The translations under genes were made by a program, and so were the position numbers. This document shows, in pieces, positions 9,481 to 17,448 of a stretch of DNA of 64,000 bases. Position 1 is the stretch's first letter. Each line of letters opens with the position of its first letter. The DNA is taken from the NCBI GenBank assembly GCA_964502145.1, contig CAZCVI010000034.1, positions 1-64,000 of the forward strand. Direction: 5' to 3'. The stretch is from CAZCVI01 sp964502145. Its GTDB lineage: Bacteria > Acidobacteriota > Aminicenantia > UBA2199. The notes under the pieces were generated by a model that did no database searches, was not told where the DNA came from, and worked only from the letters and a program-made list of their open reading frames with translations.

Positions 9481-11205
9481 TTATTTCAAGGGGGTAAAAT
9501 CACTTAATTCCGCTTCTATCTGTTTGATACGGAACACCACGCGACGGTTGGCATTCCATTCTTCCTTGGTTTTCGGGGGATTGTACTTGGGATTGGAAAT
9601 GCCCATGCCCACGGCGACAAACTGCGATTCATCCAAAGCTAAGCCCTGTTTCTTACAATATTCCAGAAAACTCTTGCGTACTTCCCGGGCCCGTTCCAGA
9701 GAGAGGTTCTTAGCTTGTTGTTCCATCTGGGAAATCTCCACCGAAGCCAGCCCTTTTTGCCGGGCTTGTAGAATACCCAGCGGATCGGAATGACCCTCGA
9801 TAATAATCAGGGCGCCGCCATAGGTCTGGGCAATGCCTACTGCTCGCTTAAAATCCCCGGCATATTGCGTGTCGGAAAAGTCGCTCTGGTTAGGACCAAA
9901 GTTAATTTCCACTTGGAAGAGCGTTCCTTCTTCGGCCCAGGAGGTCGACTCCACCGAAATGCGTTCCTGCACTTTGCGGGTATCGAATTTTTGTACCATC
10001 GGTTTTGGTTTGACCGAGGTTTGGGACAAGCCACCGGTCATGCCCGTATAATCCCATTGGGCGGAACGTAACGTCACCTTGCTGGACATCAAATTCATCT
10101 TTAAAAAGTTGGATTGAATTTCGCGGGTTAACTGTTCCATGGTTCGTGTGGTGCCCACGCCGGTGAAGAAACGGACATTGCCATCATACCCGACAAAATC
10201 ACAATCCCCCAACAATGCTTCCACCTCTGGTATAGCTTGCACGGAATCGAATAACAAGCCCGCCGCATGGCCCATCAGTTTTTTATAGTCTTGGGCGTTC
10301 TCTTTTTTCTGAGTTTTTAGGCGGTCCAGTGCTTCCTCGCCTTTTAATAATGCTTTGACAAAGGATTCCACTTTTTCCTTGTTAGCGGCAAAATAGTCGC
10401 CGCGTACTGCGTACACATCCGCGATGATACGGGAAGCGGTTTTGGTACTGAGAAGAATTTTGGCACCTTTCACCGAACCTGCCGCACCTGTCCCGATTTT
10501 GCCGCCAGAGGTTAAACTAAGGGCATCGGGAATAATACACATGACGCCGTCAATGGAAGAGTCTTCTGAAAATGCACTGACTGGGTCCACGATTTTGCCA
10601 CGGGTATCATAGGAAGGATAAGTCAGTTCTTTGAACCATTTAAACGTGACACCATTGGCTGCTACGCCGGAATTGTCGAGGATATTGGCGAGGTAATCCA
10701 TATGGGGGCCGTACAGTTGTAGGGCCACGGTTTTGCCGCTCAGGTTCTGGGGGCGGTTGACACCGGAACGGGTGACCAGGGCATCGCCGCCCGTGGACCA
10801 GGTTAGCTGGTAAATCACCACCAGTTCAATACCATTGCGTTTAAACACTTCCGAGGCAGTATTGATCATGCCCATGGTGCCGCGAATAAAGGGCGTTTCG
10901 CCATCCAGGCAACGTTCCACTTGGCGGGGGAAATTGTTTTCCACGAACAGTGATACATCCAGACCTTCCGCCCGGAATAAGCCTGCATCCGCAGTATATA
11001 CAGTGGCGACATCACCGCCCCAGGTAATCAAAGGAACCTGAAGGGGCCCGGACTTGATGCTTCTTGCGCTTTTAGTAACGACATCTCCCAATGGACGGGC
11101 TCTTAATTCATCCAAATTGGCGGCATAACCCGTGGAGAACAAACCCAAGAAACAAACCATTGCCAGTACATAACCGACACCAATCAAACCTACCGATTTT
11201 CTCAT
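9481..11205 (-). CDS. Periplasmic binding protein fused to OmpA domain (first gene of operon)
   Basis: A 574-residue secreted protein: cleavable signal peptide (VLAMVCFLGLFSTGYA), NitT/TauT-type substrate-binding domain (about residues 50-390; VPLITWGGDVATVYTADAGLF at its start) and an OmpA peptidoglycan-binding domain (about 445-565) with IIIEGHSDPLG, NLSLERAREVRKSFL and NANRRVVFRI, the aspartate/arginine positions that hold the peptide stem in the family. GGAGG is 5-6 bp before the ATG. It opens the nine-gene operon and has its own promoter candidate. A wall-anchored binding domain could act as a ligand sensor rather than a transport partner. Confidence 0.87.
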   Translation of the reverse strand: MRKSVGLIGVGYVLAMVCFLGLFSTGYAANLDELRARPLGDVVTKSARSIKSGPLQVPLITWGGDVATVYTADAGLFRAEGLDVSLFVENNFPRQVERCLDGETPFIRGTMGMINTASEVFKRNGIELVVIYQLTWSTGGDALVTRSGVNRPQNLSGKTVALQLYGPHMDYLANILDNSGVAANGVTFKWFKELTYPSYDTRGKIVDPVSAFSEDSSIDGVMCIIPDALSLTSGGKIGTGAAGSVKGAKILLSTKTASRIIADVYAVRGDYFAANKEKVESFVKALLKGEEALDRLKTQKKENAQDYKKLMGHAAGLLFDSVQAIPEVEALLGDCDFVGYDGNVRFFTGVGTTRTMEQLTREIQSNFLKMNLMSSKVTLRSAQWDYTGMTGGLSQTSVKPKPMVQKFDTRKVQERISVESTSWAEEGTLFQVEINFGPNQSDFSDTQYAGDFKRAVGIAQTYGGALIIIEGHSDPLGILQARQKGLASVEISQMEQQAKNLSLERAREVRKSFLEYCKKQGLALDESQFVAVGMGISNPKYNPPKTKEEWNANRRVVFRIKQIEAELSDFTPLK

Positions 11206-11277
11206 TTAAACCTCCATGTAACACCTGGGTAAAAAATTGCATTGCTCATTTTGTCTTAAACTTAAATGTACGCTACT

Positions 11278-11306
11278 ATTTTAAGAAAAATATCACTCTA
11301 TTTCAA
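11278..11306 (-). promoter_or_regulatory. Sigma-70-type promoter for the ABC/PspA operon
   Basis: On the minus strand TTGAAA (11306-11301), a 17-bp spacer and TAAAAT (11283-11278) precede the first gene of the operon by about 70 bp. Good spacing, moderately good hexamers. Confidence 0.5.
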
Positions 11307-11362
11307 TAGCTACGAGCACTTTTTTGTAAATTGTTGGGATTATACTTGAATTTTTGGGATTT

Positions 11363-11379
11363 CACCTAAAAAATAGGTG
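11363..11379. promoter_or_regulatory. Palindrome CACCTA-N5-TAGGTG upstream of the operon promoter
   Basis: A perfect 6-bp inverted repeat with a 5-bp A spacer lies about 60 bp upstream of the predicted -35 box of the minus-strand operon. The size and position fit a transcription-factor operator; an origin as a weak hairpin is also possible. A direct repeat TTGGGATT flanks it on the left (about 11333 and 11354). Confidence 0.35.
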
Positions 11380-11410
11380 GTAAAAACGGGTGTCTATTTT
11401 TCTTAGCCTA

Positions 11411-11563
11411 AATCCACCGCCAAGTTAATGAGAAGAATGGGAAATATGGGAATGATGGGAATTATGGGATAAACAGAAATATTCCCATTCCTCCCATACT
11501 TCCCATATTTCCCATTCTTCCCACTTGCTTTTACGATACTCTCAAAGAACTGGCGGTGAATCC
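11411..11563. repeat. Period-9 hairpin element, ATGGGAANT family
   Basis: Tandem 9-bp units (ATGGGAANT) run into a short centre around GATAAACAGAAATATT and then return as the complementary units (CCCATNNTT), making a long hairpin. The ends are AATCCACCGCCAAGTT on the left and AACTGGCGGTGAATCC on the right, which are near inverted repeats of each other. A related element with the same centre lies at 30090-30273. Confidence 0.85.
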
Positions 11564-11821
11564 AGGTTAGCTGGTTGAGTTGATCCATAGTGTCGCTCAC
11601 GCGGTGAATCAAAATCAAGTGGATATTCTTTGGAATTTGGTCCGTGATGCTCCCAAGGTCGTTGCCGCTGACCAGAATGAATTCATTGTGCAGATGATTG
11701 ATGAGTTCCAGTTCATGAATGATATGATTTATAGGGACAAAATAAAAAGCGAGAACCAATTGGCAGAGAACGTTGCGCGTAAAGTCTCTGCTGTTCCGGT
11801 AGTTTTTTTATTAATTTTTGA
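11564..11821. other. Intergenic stretch without a supported gene
   Basis: An 81-codon frame on the plus strand (11580-11825) and a longer one on the minus strand cover this stretch; neither has a recognisable domain or ribosome binding site, and the minus one runs into the hairpin repeat. The plus frame has an amphipathic helical pattern (NEFIVQMIDEFQFMNDMIY) and I would not exclude a small gene or a decayed one. Confidence 0.3.
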
Positions 11822-11850
11822 TTGACAAAAGCCTATTTCCGCACTATATT
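11822..11850 (+). promoter_or_regulatory. Strong sigma-70 promoter for MNT gene
   Basis: TTGACA (11822-11827), 17-bp spacer, TATATT (11845-11850). The predicted transcription start falls at or within a base or two of the ATG at 11857, so the message is probably leaderless. Confidence 0.7.
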
Positions 11851-11856
11851 TAAACT

Positions 11857-12195
11857 ATGACTGTAGATAATAAAGAACTGTTGAAGCTGGTAGATATGAT
11901 TGTCAAGAAGGTATTGCCGCAGAAGATCGTTCTCTTTGGTTCGCGGGCCAAGGATACCGCCCGTGATAATAGTGATTATGATATTTTTGTCCTGGTCAAG
12001 AATGCCCGCAATAAAAGAAAAATAGAAAAAGAATTGTATTACTTGATGGCCACAGAGAGTATTGGTATTCCGGTGGATTTAATTGTGGAGACGGTGAAAA
12101 ATTACAACCGGCTGAAAGATAACCACTATTTGATCTATAATCAGGTGGCAAAATTTGGAAAGGCTTTATATGAATGCGAAACCAATACACATTGA
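11857..12195 (+). CDS. MNT-type nucleotidyltransferase (HEPN/MNT antitoxin-like)
   Basis: A 112-residue minimal nucleotidyltransferase. The catalytic motif GSRAKDTARDNSDYDIFV (about residues 28-45) has the Gly-Ser and paired aspartates of the family, and a third acidic residue follows in PVDLIVE. MNT proteins usually neutralise a partner HEPN RNase, in known cases by adenylylating it. No intact HEPN gene follows: only a 26-codon frame overlaps the 3' end. No Shine-Dalgarno sequence is seen, in keeping with a leaderless message from the promoter just upstream. Confidence 0.87.
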   Translation: MTVDNKELLKLVDMIVKKVLPQKIVLFGSRAKDTARDNSDYDIFVLVKNARNKRKIEKELYYLMATESIGIPVDLIVETVKNYNRLKDNHYLIYNQVAKFGKALYECETNTH

Positions 12196-12247
12196 ACGGG
12201 TTGCTATGACGTTTAAAGAAGAAAGTATAAAAATAGGTGAACGATAG
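12170..12247 (+). pseudogene. Short frame at the HEPN position, possible remnant
   Basis: A 25-residue reading frame starts inside the 3' end of the MNT gene, exactly where a HEPN toxin gene would begin, and stops after IKIGER. It could be the first codons of a lost HEPN gene or chance. Sequence alone does not decide. Confidence 0.22.
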
Positions 12248-12263
12248 ATTGAGGAGACATATC

Positions 12264-12545
12264 ATGTCACAAGAAATAGTATGGAACGTTCCAGAGAATC
12301 TATATCGTGAGCTAGTTTGGGCGCAGCAAGAATTGGCATACCCTAATTTAGTTGATTTCATCGGGCAAGCAGTGTTGCGACGGTTAGCCGATCTCAAAGC
12401 TGAGGCGTGGCAAAGGGATTTGAGTCGTTTGCAAAAGCAAATCCACGCTTCCGGTGGTTTTGGCTTAGGGGAAACCAAAGAAGAGATCATTGCCAACTTG
12501 CGTCACATCCGAAACGAGATTGTCGAGAAAGAGTATGCGGAATAA
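12264..12545 (+). CDS. Small antitoxin-like protein
   Basis: A 93-residue protein of a type commonly paired with PIN-domain toxins, judged by size, composition and position; I cannot name a family. It begins VWNVPENLYRELV and has a central helical part and a C-terminal KEEIIANLRHIRNEIVEKE that could wrap a toxin. GAGGAG lies 8 bp before the ATG at 12264, which decides against a longer frame from 12237. A second frame starts inside its 3' end (ATG at 12535) as in toxin-antitoxin pairs, but stops after 17 codons (12588), so the toxin is absent or was cut away next to the NLR gene. Confidence 0.6.
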   Translation: MSQEIVWNVPENLYRELVWAQQELAYPNLVDFIGQAVLRRLADLKAEAWQRDLSRLQKQIHASGGFGLGETKEEIIANLRHIRNEIVEKEYAE

Positions 12546-12638
12546 TAGTAGCCGCTTAATTGGTGAGACAGAGTCTCACTTTTTGTAAAATCGCGGTTGC
12601 ATAATTCTGTATGCTTTGTTTAGTATCGTTTTAACCTC

Positions 12639-15600
12639 TTAATTTCCTAACTTCATTCTTTTTTCTATGATCGCCAGATTCTCTTCCATTATTGTCAGAT
12701 TGGGGTGTCCGCCGGGAAACAATGTTTTGAATATGTGGACGGCTTTTTGGCTGAAAAAATGGGCGCTGTCGAGATTATTCAGATCAAGATAGATGAGGGA
12801 AAGGTTATTGTAGGATGTGGCTAAGTCGGGATGATTGGGGGCCAGCACGGCTTCATTTATCTTGATGGCTTTCTCTTGAAATTCCAATGCCTTTTCCATC
12901 TGGCCAAGTGCTTGATAGATCATTGATATATTATTGTAGGATGTGGCCAAGTGGGGATGATTGGGGGCCAGCACGGCTTCAAATATATTAACAGTCTTCT
13001 CTTGAAATTCCAATGCCTTTTCCATCTGGCCAAGGTTTTGATAGACTTGAGATAAATTATTGTAGGATGTGGCTAAGTCGGGATGATTGGGGGCCAGCAC
13101 GGCTTCCCTTATCTTGGTGGCTTTCTCTTGAAATTCCAATGCCTTTTCCATCTGGCCAAGGGATTGATAGATGGTAGATAAATTATTGTAGGATGTGGCT
13201 AAGTGGGGATGATTGGGGGCCAGCACGGCTTCCCATATCTTGGTGGCTTTCTCTTGAAATTCCAATGCCTTTTCCATCTGGCCAAGGGCTGAATAGATTT
13301 GCGATAAATTATTGACCAGGGCAGCCAGATTTTCGTCATTATCGGTAATAAAAGAGAGCAACTGGGCGGCAAAATCCACCCACTCCGCTTTGGTCAGTGG
13401 ATTATCTTCGGGTTTAAGGCTTAACTTCCATTTCAAGTTATCAATCAAATCCTCGCACTTGTGGGCATCGGGCTTTGTTTGGGTGCGTAATAGATGGGAA
13501 ACGATCTGATGCATCACCACGGCATCACTCTTCTCATCTGCTTTTAACCAGCCTTTGGTTAGTAAACCGGTTAGACCATCCAAACTCTCCAAGTTTAATA
13601 GCTCTTTTATGGTCCGGCGCGAGATAAACTGAGCGGGCAACACGGACAAATTCATGGCTACCTGTTCCTCCTGCGTGGTTAATGCCGATATCTCAAACAA
13701 GGTTTGCAAATGCTGGTAAAATGGTTTTAATTTTTGTTCATCGTGCCAATATGTGGCTACGCCTTCTTTAACTTCCTGAGACAAATCAAACCCTTTGGCA
13801 GTCAATAATTGCAACAACTCAGCGGCAGTCAGACCGGCATTGGTGGCGGTACGCGCTAATAACTCGATGGTCAGCGTGTGACACCCACTCAATTGAATCA
13901 TGGCTTTAACCGCCTCATCATACCTAGGGCCAAAGTAAAATCTGTAAAATAATTCGAGACAAGCAGACTCGGGCAATACATCCAATGGGTAAAGAGAAAA
14001 ACCGGCTAACTTATTCCGTGAAGTCACCAACACGACAGCAGGTAAAGAACGAAGATTAATCAGGTCTTTATCTTCAGGGTCTTCAATATTGTCCACCACC
14101 AACAACAGTCTGTCCCCCAGGTTGCGTAGATTTTCCAGCACGGCCACCAAAAGCTGGGTCGGATCATCGTTAAGGGATAAATGGAACGATTCAGCCAGAG
14201 TAGTAATCAACGATTGCCCCAAGGAACCCCGATAATCCACCCAGGCAGCACTTTCGTAGTCCTTATAATGGTCCAAGAAAAAGCGTTTGCACAGTTCCGT
14301 TTTGCCAATACCACCGAGACCGTTCACCAGTAACAGGGGATTCTTCGCTTTGAGACGTTCCTGCAATTGCAGCAGGTCCGGTTCACGGCCTATAAGGGAG
14401 ACATCGTTGGTGGGCGGTAGCATTGTTAATAATCCGATGGGGGCGGATATTTCCCTATGTGCAACTATTTTTTTATAGACGGTGACTTTTACGAGGTTGC
14501 TATTTTCATTGTTTGTAAATATGGCGGGTTCTAAACCTTTTTCCTTTAATTTTTTCTGGATTCGTTTGATTCCTGATCCAGCCGCTTCCACAAAATTATA
14601 TAAAAAAAAGATTTCGGCAATCTCTGGATTTCGTAAAAATGAGACCTCGACTTCCCCGATGGTTTCCAATTTAATCTCATCGGGAAAATTGCCGGGATTT
14701 TTTATTTCCAACCGATCTTGATAGAGTTCAACCTGGATGGTGGTGAATAATTCACCACCATAGTCGCGATGAACAAATGCGTTTGCCAATAATTCTCTTA
14801 ATACGATTTCGGGAATCTCGCGATCTTCCGGCTCATCGCTGTACACATTTCTAATCAAGTAAAGGTTCCTTTTCAGGTGGTGAATCATTTTTTCGTATTG
14901 ATCGATTAAATTTCCAGTTACCATTTCACTTAACACTGGATTGACTTTATCGGTCCCTTCAAACAGGAAAAACTTCGAATGCACGGCATTTTTGCAAATG
15001 TTTCCGATATTTTTCCCCAAACACATAAACGTCCCCTTAAGTAAATCCTTGTCCGCCTGTAATAAACCGAGGTGGTTCAATTTTTCTTCGATACCGTTGG
15101 GGGAATTTCCCATGAATTGGGCAACCACGCGTTCCAGTTCAAAAAAATGTATCAACTGCTTTTCATCCAGATCATTTAAAGATTTTCCAAAAATGATTTC
15201 CGAGGTAGAAATCTGTTGATTTACATTGGTTTTATGAACTTTCGCAAGATATATGTCTAATTCGGTTGGCATTTCTCTTACAGGCAGAGCATAATGTCTG
15301 GCTATAAATAAATTCATATCCTGCTGGACGTTGTTTGCCAATTCCGGCACTGTCTCATAATCCACATATATTGTCTGATTTTCTTTGTCCAGAAATTCTT
15401 TTAACTGGAATACCTTTTGTAGGTTTTCAAATTCTTTAATGTTCTTCGGGGCAATCCCTCCTTTAAAATAGACAAAAACCTTTTTTTTGCATTTCACCGC
15501 TAGGTTGTATTCTTCCAAGGTAAACTTACCCACCTTGGAGTGAAACAAAACAATAACGATCTGGCAATCCCATAAAAGCTCGTTTAGTTCATCCTGAATG

Positions 15601-15797
15601 CATTCTCGATCATAGTTCCCTTTTTCAATATCGGTCTCCCATGTGACTGGTTCCACTTTCAGGGTTTTGTGGTATTTGCCAATGGCATAAAGAGTAGAAA
15701 TCAATTGTTGTCTATCATTAGCCAGTTCATTGGATGAGGCGATAAAAACTTTTACATTTCCCAAAACGTCCGGCATTTCTGCGCTGTCTTCAGTCAT
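12639..15797 (-). CDS. NLR-like protein: DUF4062-GHKL ATPase-NB-ARC-TPR
   Basis: A 1052-residue multidomain conflict-type protein. In order: DUF4062-like domain (about 14-115; VFIASSNELANDRQQLI), a Schlafen/RecG-associated GHKL ATP-binding module (about 180-440; VLRELLANAFVHRDYGG and AAGSGIKRI), an NB-ARC STAND NTPase (about 465-760; Walker A VNGLGGIGKTELC, Walker B LLLVVDNIED, sensor VLVTSRN) and five C-terminal 42-residue TPR units (about 830-1040; unit core NNLSxIYxxLGQMEKALEFQ). STAND proteins of this type act as ligand-triggered switches in antiviral or other conflict systems. A small gene ends 3 bp upstream. The NB-ARC and TPR parts are nearly the same as in the gene at 17449, while the N-terminal module differs. 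Confidence 0.88.
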   Translation of the reverse strand: MTEDSAEMPDVLGNVKVFIASSNELANDRQQLISTLYAIGKYHKTLKVEPVTWETDIEKGNYDRECIQDELNELLWDCQIVIVLFHSKVGKFTLEEYNLAVKCKKKVFVYFKGGIAPKNIKEFENLQKVFQLKEFLDKENQTIYVDYETVPELANNVQQDMNLFIARHYALPVREMPTELDIYLAKVHKTNVNQQISTSEIIFGKSLNDLDEKQLIHFFELERVVAQFMGNSPNGIEEKLNHLGLLQADKDLLKGTFMCLGKNIGNICKNAVHSKFFLFEGTDKVNPVLSEMVTGNLIDQYEKMIHHLKRNLYLIRNVYSDEPEDREIPEIVLRELLANAFVHRDYGGELFTTIQVELYQDRLEIKNPGNFPDEIKLETIGEVEVSFLRNPEIAEIFFLYNFVEAAGSGIKRIQKKLKEKGLEPAIFTNNENSNLVKVTVYKKIVAHREISAPIGLLTMLPPTNDVSLIGREPDLLQLQERLKAKNPLLLVNGLGGIGKTELCKRFFLDHYKDYESAAWVDYRGSLGQSLITTLAESFHLSLNDDPTQLLVAVLENLRNLGDRLLLVVDNIEDPEDKDLINLRSLPAVVLVTSRNKLAGFSLYPLDVLPESACLELFYRFYFGPRYDEAVKAMIQLSGCHTLTIELLARTATNAGLTAAELLQLLTAKGFDLSQEVKEGVATYWHDEQKLKPFYQHLQTLFEISALTTQEEQVAMNLSVLPAQFISRRTIKELLNLESLDGLTGLLTKGWLKADEKSDAVVMHQIVSHLLRTQTKPDAHKCEDLIDNLKWKLSLKPEDNPLTKAEWVDFAAQLLSFITDNDENLAALVNNLSQIYSALGQMEKALEFQEKATKIWEAVLAPNHPHLATSYNNLSTIYQSLGQMEKALEFQEKATKIREAVLAPNHPDLATSYNNLSQVYQNLGQMEKALEFQEKTVNIFEAVLAPNHPHLATSYNNISMIYQALGQMEKALEFQEKAIKINEAVLAPNHPDLATSYNNLSLIYLDLNNLDSAHFFSQKAVHIFKTLFPGGHPNLTIMEENLAIIEKRMKLGN

Positions 15798-15800
15798 TCA

Positions 15801-16169
15801 CTACCTTTCGATTCGTTGCGCAAGCGGTTTTATTTTCCTTACATTTAAAATCAAGTTATTGGTCAGGGCAGAATCGCTCCACGAAAATTTTTTGGTTCCG
15901 CATAAAGAGGTATGGCCACTTGTATTGGTATTAATTATTGCAAGGATTTCTACATTTAACTGATGATCGCTAAAACTCTTTGCGGCTGGATTAAGGTTTT
16001 TTTTATCACGAAAGGCATTATTTAGAAGCTGGGTAATGGCAATAAGTTGTTGTTCTTCGAGGTTATAATCGGCTAGAATTTTTTTGAGACTATCCACTGT
16101 TATTTCGCAGTGTTCATCTATACTCTTTTTTAATCGCTGTCTCAACTCCGTTACGGTTATTGGCATCAT
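15801..16169 (-). CDS. Small protein coupled to the DUF4062-NLR gene
   Basis: A 122-residue protein whose stop codon lies just before the NLR start, so the two are surely co-expressed. The first 55 residues (ITVTELRQRLKKSIDEH, then EEQQLIAITQLLNNAF) look like a small helical bundle of the effector-associated-domain kind that often accompanies STAND proteins; the rest is unremarkable. I do not recognise a family. Function as adaptor or inhibitor is inference from position. Confidence 0.6.
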   Translation of the reverse strand: MMPITVTELRQRLKKSIDEHCEITVDSLKKILADYNLEEQQLIAITQLLNNAFRDKKNLNPAAKSFSDHQLNVEILAIINTNTSGHTSLCGTKKFSWSDSALTNNLILNVRKIKPLAQRIER

Positions 16170-16270
16170 GTTTCACCTCTATTTTTCAAATCCACTGGTG
16201 GGACATCAAATGAACTCCACATGCATATTATAGAGTGATTTATTAAAAATGTCAACAAAGCCAACAAATC

Positions 16271-16381
16271 TTCAGGCCAAATAATCTTCCTCTCGAAAAC
16301 GGTCAGCAGCTTTGACCCAACGGCTTTTTTTTTCCTGATTTAGCATTTGGGTATCTTGTTGGATATCATTTACCTTTTTTT
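16271..16381 (-). pseudogene. Duplicated fragment of the antitoxin gene
   Basis: About 110 bp that match 17089-17200, the middle of the antitoxin gene at 17033, nearly base for base (shared TCTCGAAAACGGTCAGCAGC and ATTTGGGTATCTTGTTGGAT). No start or full frame remains. The copy breaks off in a T-rich tract. Confidence 0.8.
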
Positions 16382-16403
16382 TATTTTTTCTTTCCTAACC
16401 TCC

Positions 16404-16538
16404 TACCCTCCTAATTTCCTAACTTCATTCTTTTTTCTATGATCGCCAGATTCTTTTCCATTATTTCCAGATTCGGGTGTCCACCGGGAAACAATGTTTT
16501 GAATATGTGGACGGCTTTTTGGCTGAAAAAGTGGGGCG
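16404..16538 (-). pseudogene. Duplicated 3' fragment of an NB-ARC-TPR gene
   Basis: About 135 bp almost identical to the last codons of the NLR genes at 12639 and 17449 (shared ACTTCATTCTTTTTTCTATG and GAATATGTGGACGGC). It encodes only the tail after the last TPR and is cut at about 16538, where unrelated sequence leading into the PIN gene begins. It records a past recombination within the island. Confidence 0.8.
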
Positions 16539-16571
16539 TTGGCTTCTCTATTTTGTCGGTAAATCCAAATC

Positions 16572-17036
16572 TCACCAACTTTCTACTTGGAGTTCCTTTT
16601 GAAACTCCTTAATTCTTAAAAAAATCTTATCCTTGCTTACAATAACTGCGTTTAGCTCCAATGCAACACTGGCGAGGATGATATCCACATTATGGTGCCG
16701 CATGTCTGTTCGGTTTGAGCCTGTCCTTCTTCTATATTCAGACTTGATTTTGCCATAAAATTCTGCTCCCTTCAGACTAAGAGGAATAACAATAAAAAGT
16801 TCAAGAATTGTATCCATGGTTTTACGTAGTTGCCGGGAAAGACTCTCATCCGGGGCGTTATAAATACCATAAAAATACTCATACATGGAGATAATGGACA
16901 CACAAACTTCGTCTTCTTCGGCAAATGATGACAACTTTTTGAAGACATTTTGGTACTCTGGTGAGGTGCTATCTTCGAGAACAGTTAAAAAATTTGAATC
17001 CAGTATATATTGTTTCATGTTCTGGGCAGGTATCAC
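16572..17036 (-). CDS. PIN-domain ribonuclease toxin (VapC-like)
   Basis: PIN nuclease of 154 residues (148 if the ATG at 17018 is used). The acidic metal-binding set is present: D in YILDSNFL, E in SMYEYFYG, D in HHNVDIILAS and D in VSKDKIFL. VapC toxins cleave tRNA or rRNA and are held by the antitoxin encoded just upstream. A GTG at 17036 overlaps the antitoxin stop (GTGA), while the ATG 18 bp inside is directly before the conserved KQYILDSN; either may be used. No strong Shine-Dalgarno for either. Confidence 0.82.
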   Translation of the reverse strand: MIPAQNMKQYILDSNFLTVLEDSTSPEYQNVFKKLSSFAEEDEVCVSIISMYEYFYGIYNAPDESLSRQLRKTMDTILELFIVIPLSLKGAEFYGKIKSEYRRRTGSNRTDMRHHNVDIILASVALELNAVIVSKDKIFLRIKEFQKELQVESW

Positions 17037-17293
17037 AGTTCAAAATCTTCTCGAAACTCTTGAAACAAACCTTTCACTTCCCCAGACCTTCCTGCCAAAT
17101 AATTTTCCTCTCGAAAACGGTCAGCAGCTTTGACCCAGCGGCTCTTTTTTCCCTGATTTAGCATTTGGGTATCTTGTTGGATATCATTTACCTTTTTTTT
17201 TGAGATCAATCCATATTGCAATAGCATTTTTAGAACATTTTGCATTGCCTCGGTTGAACTTGGAAGTTCAATCATCACTCGTCTTTGAGCCAT
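17033..17293 (-). CDS. Antitoxin partner of the PIN toxin
   Basis: An 86-residue, charged protein overlapping the PIN gene by 4 nt, the standard antitoxin-first arrangement. It starts with a possible strand (RRVMIELPSS) that would suit a ribbon-helix-helix DNA-binding dimer and ends in a helical, acidic tail (FQEFREDFEL) suited to toxin binding. A fragment of it is duplicated at 16271. Family not identified with certainty. Confidence 0.7.
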   Translation of the reverse strand: MAQRRVMIELPSSTEAMQNVLKMLLQYGLISKKKVNDIQQDTQMLNQGKKSRWVKAADRFREENYLAGRSGEVKGLFQEFREDFEL

Positions 17294-17448
17294 AAATACT
17301 CCTGTTGTTGTTTTTCTATATTCATAAGGATTATACTCTTTCTCTGAACGTTTCGCAAGCTTTTTTGAATGAATCTAAAAAATGCCAGTCCATGCAATTA
17401 ATCGGAAGTAGTCTCAATCCCAATCACATAGGAGTCGAACCGTTACCT

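Noticed and set aside
11403..11759. Minus-strand 118-codon frame crossing the hairpin
   Set aside because: The protein would be low-complexity (NGKYGKYG, IIPIIPIF) because the 9-bp period keeps frames open; similar frame at 30062-30334 for the same reason.
11580..11825. 81-codon plus-strand frame before the MNT gene
   Set aside because: Helical pattern is suggestive, but there is no ribosome binding site, no domain and the end overlaps the MNT promoter.
12639..15797. Classical Schlafen AlbA/RecG-type regulator
   Set aside because: The GHKL half is recognisable but the protein continues into NB-ARC and TPR and begins with DUF4062, so it is better described as an NLR-like fusion.
17425..17445. 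GGTTCGACTCC on the minus strand, like a tRNA T-loop
   Set aside because: The bases on either side cannot form the 5-bp T-stem and no anticodon arm or acceptor stem is present; at most a chance match.
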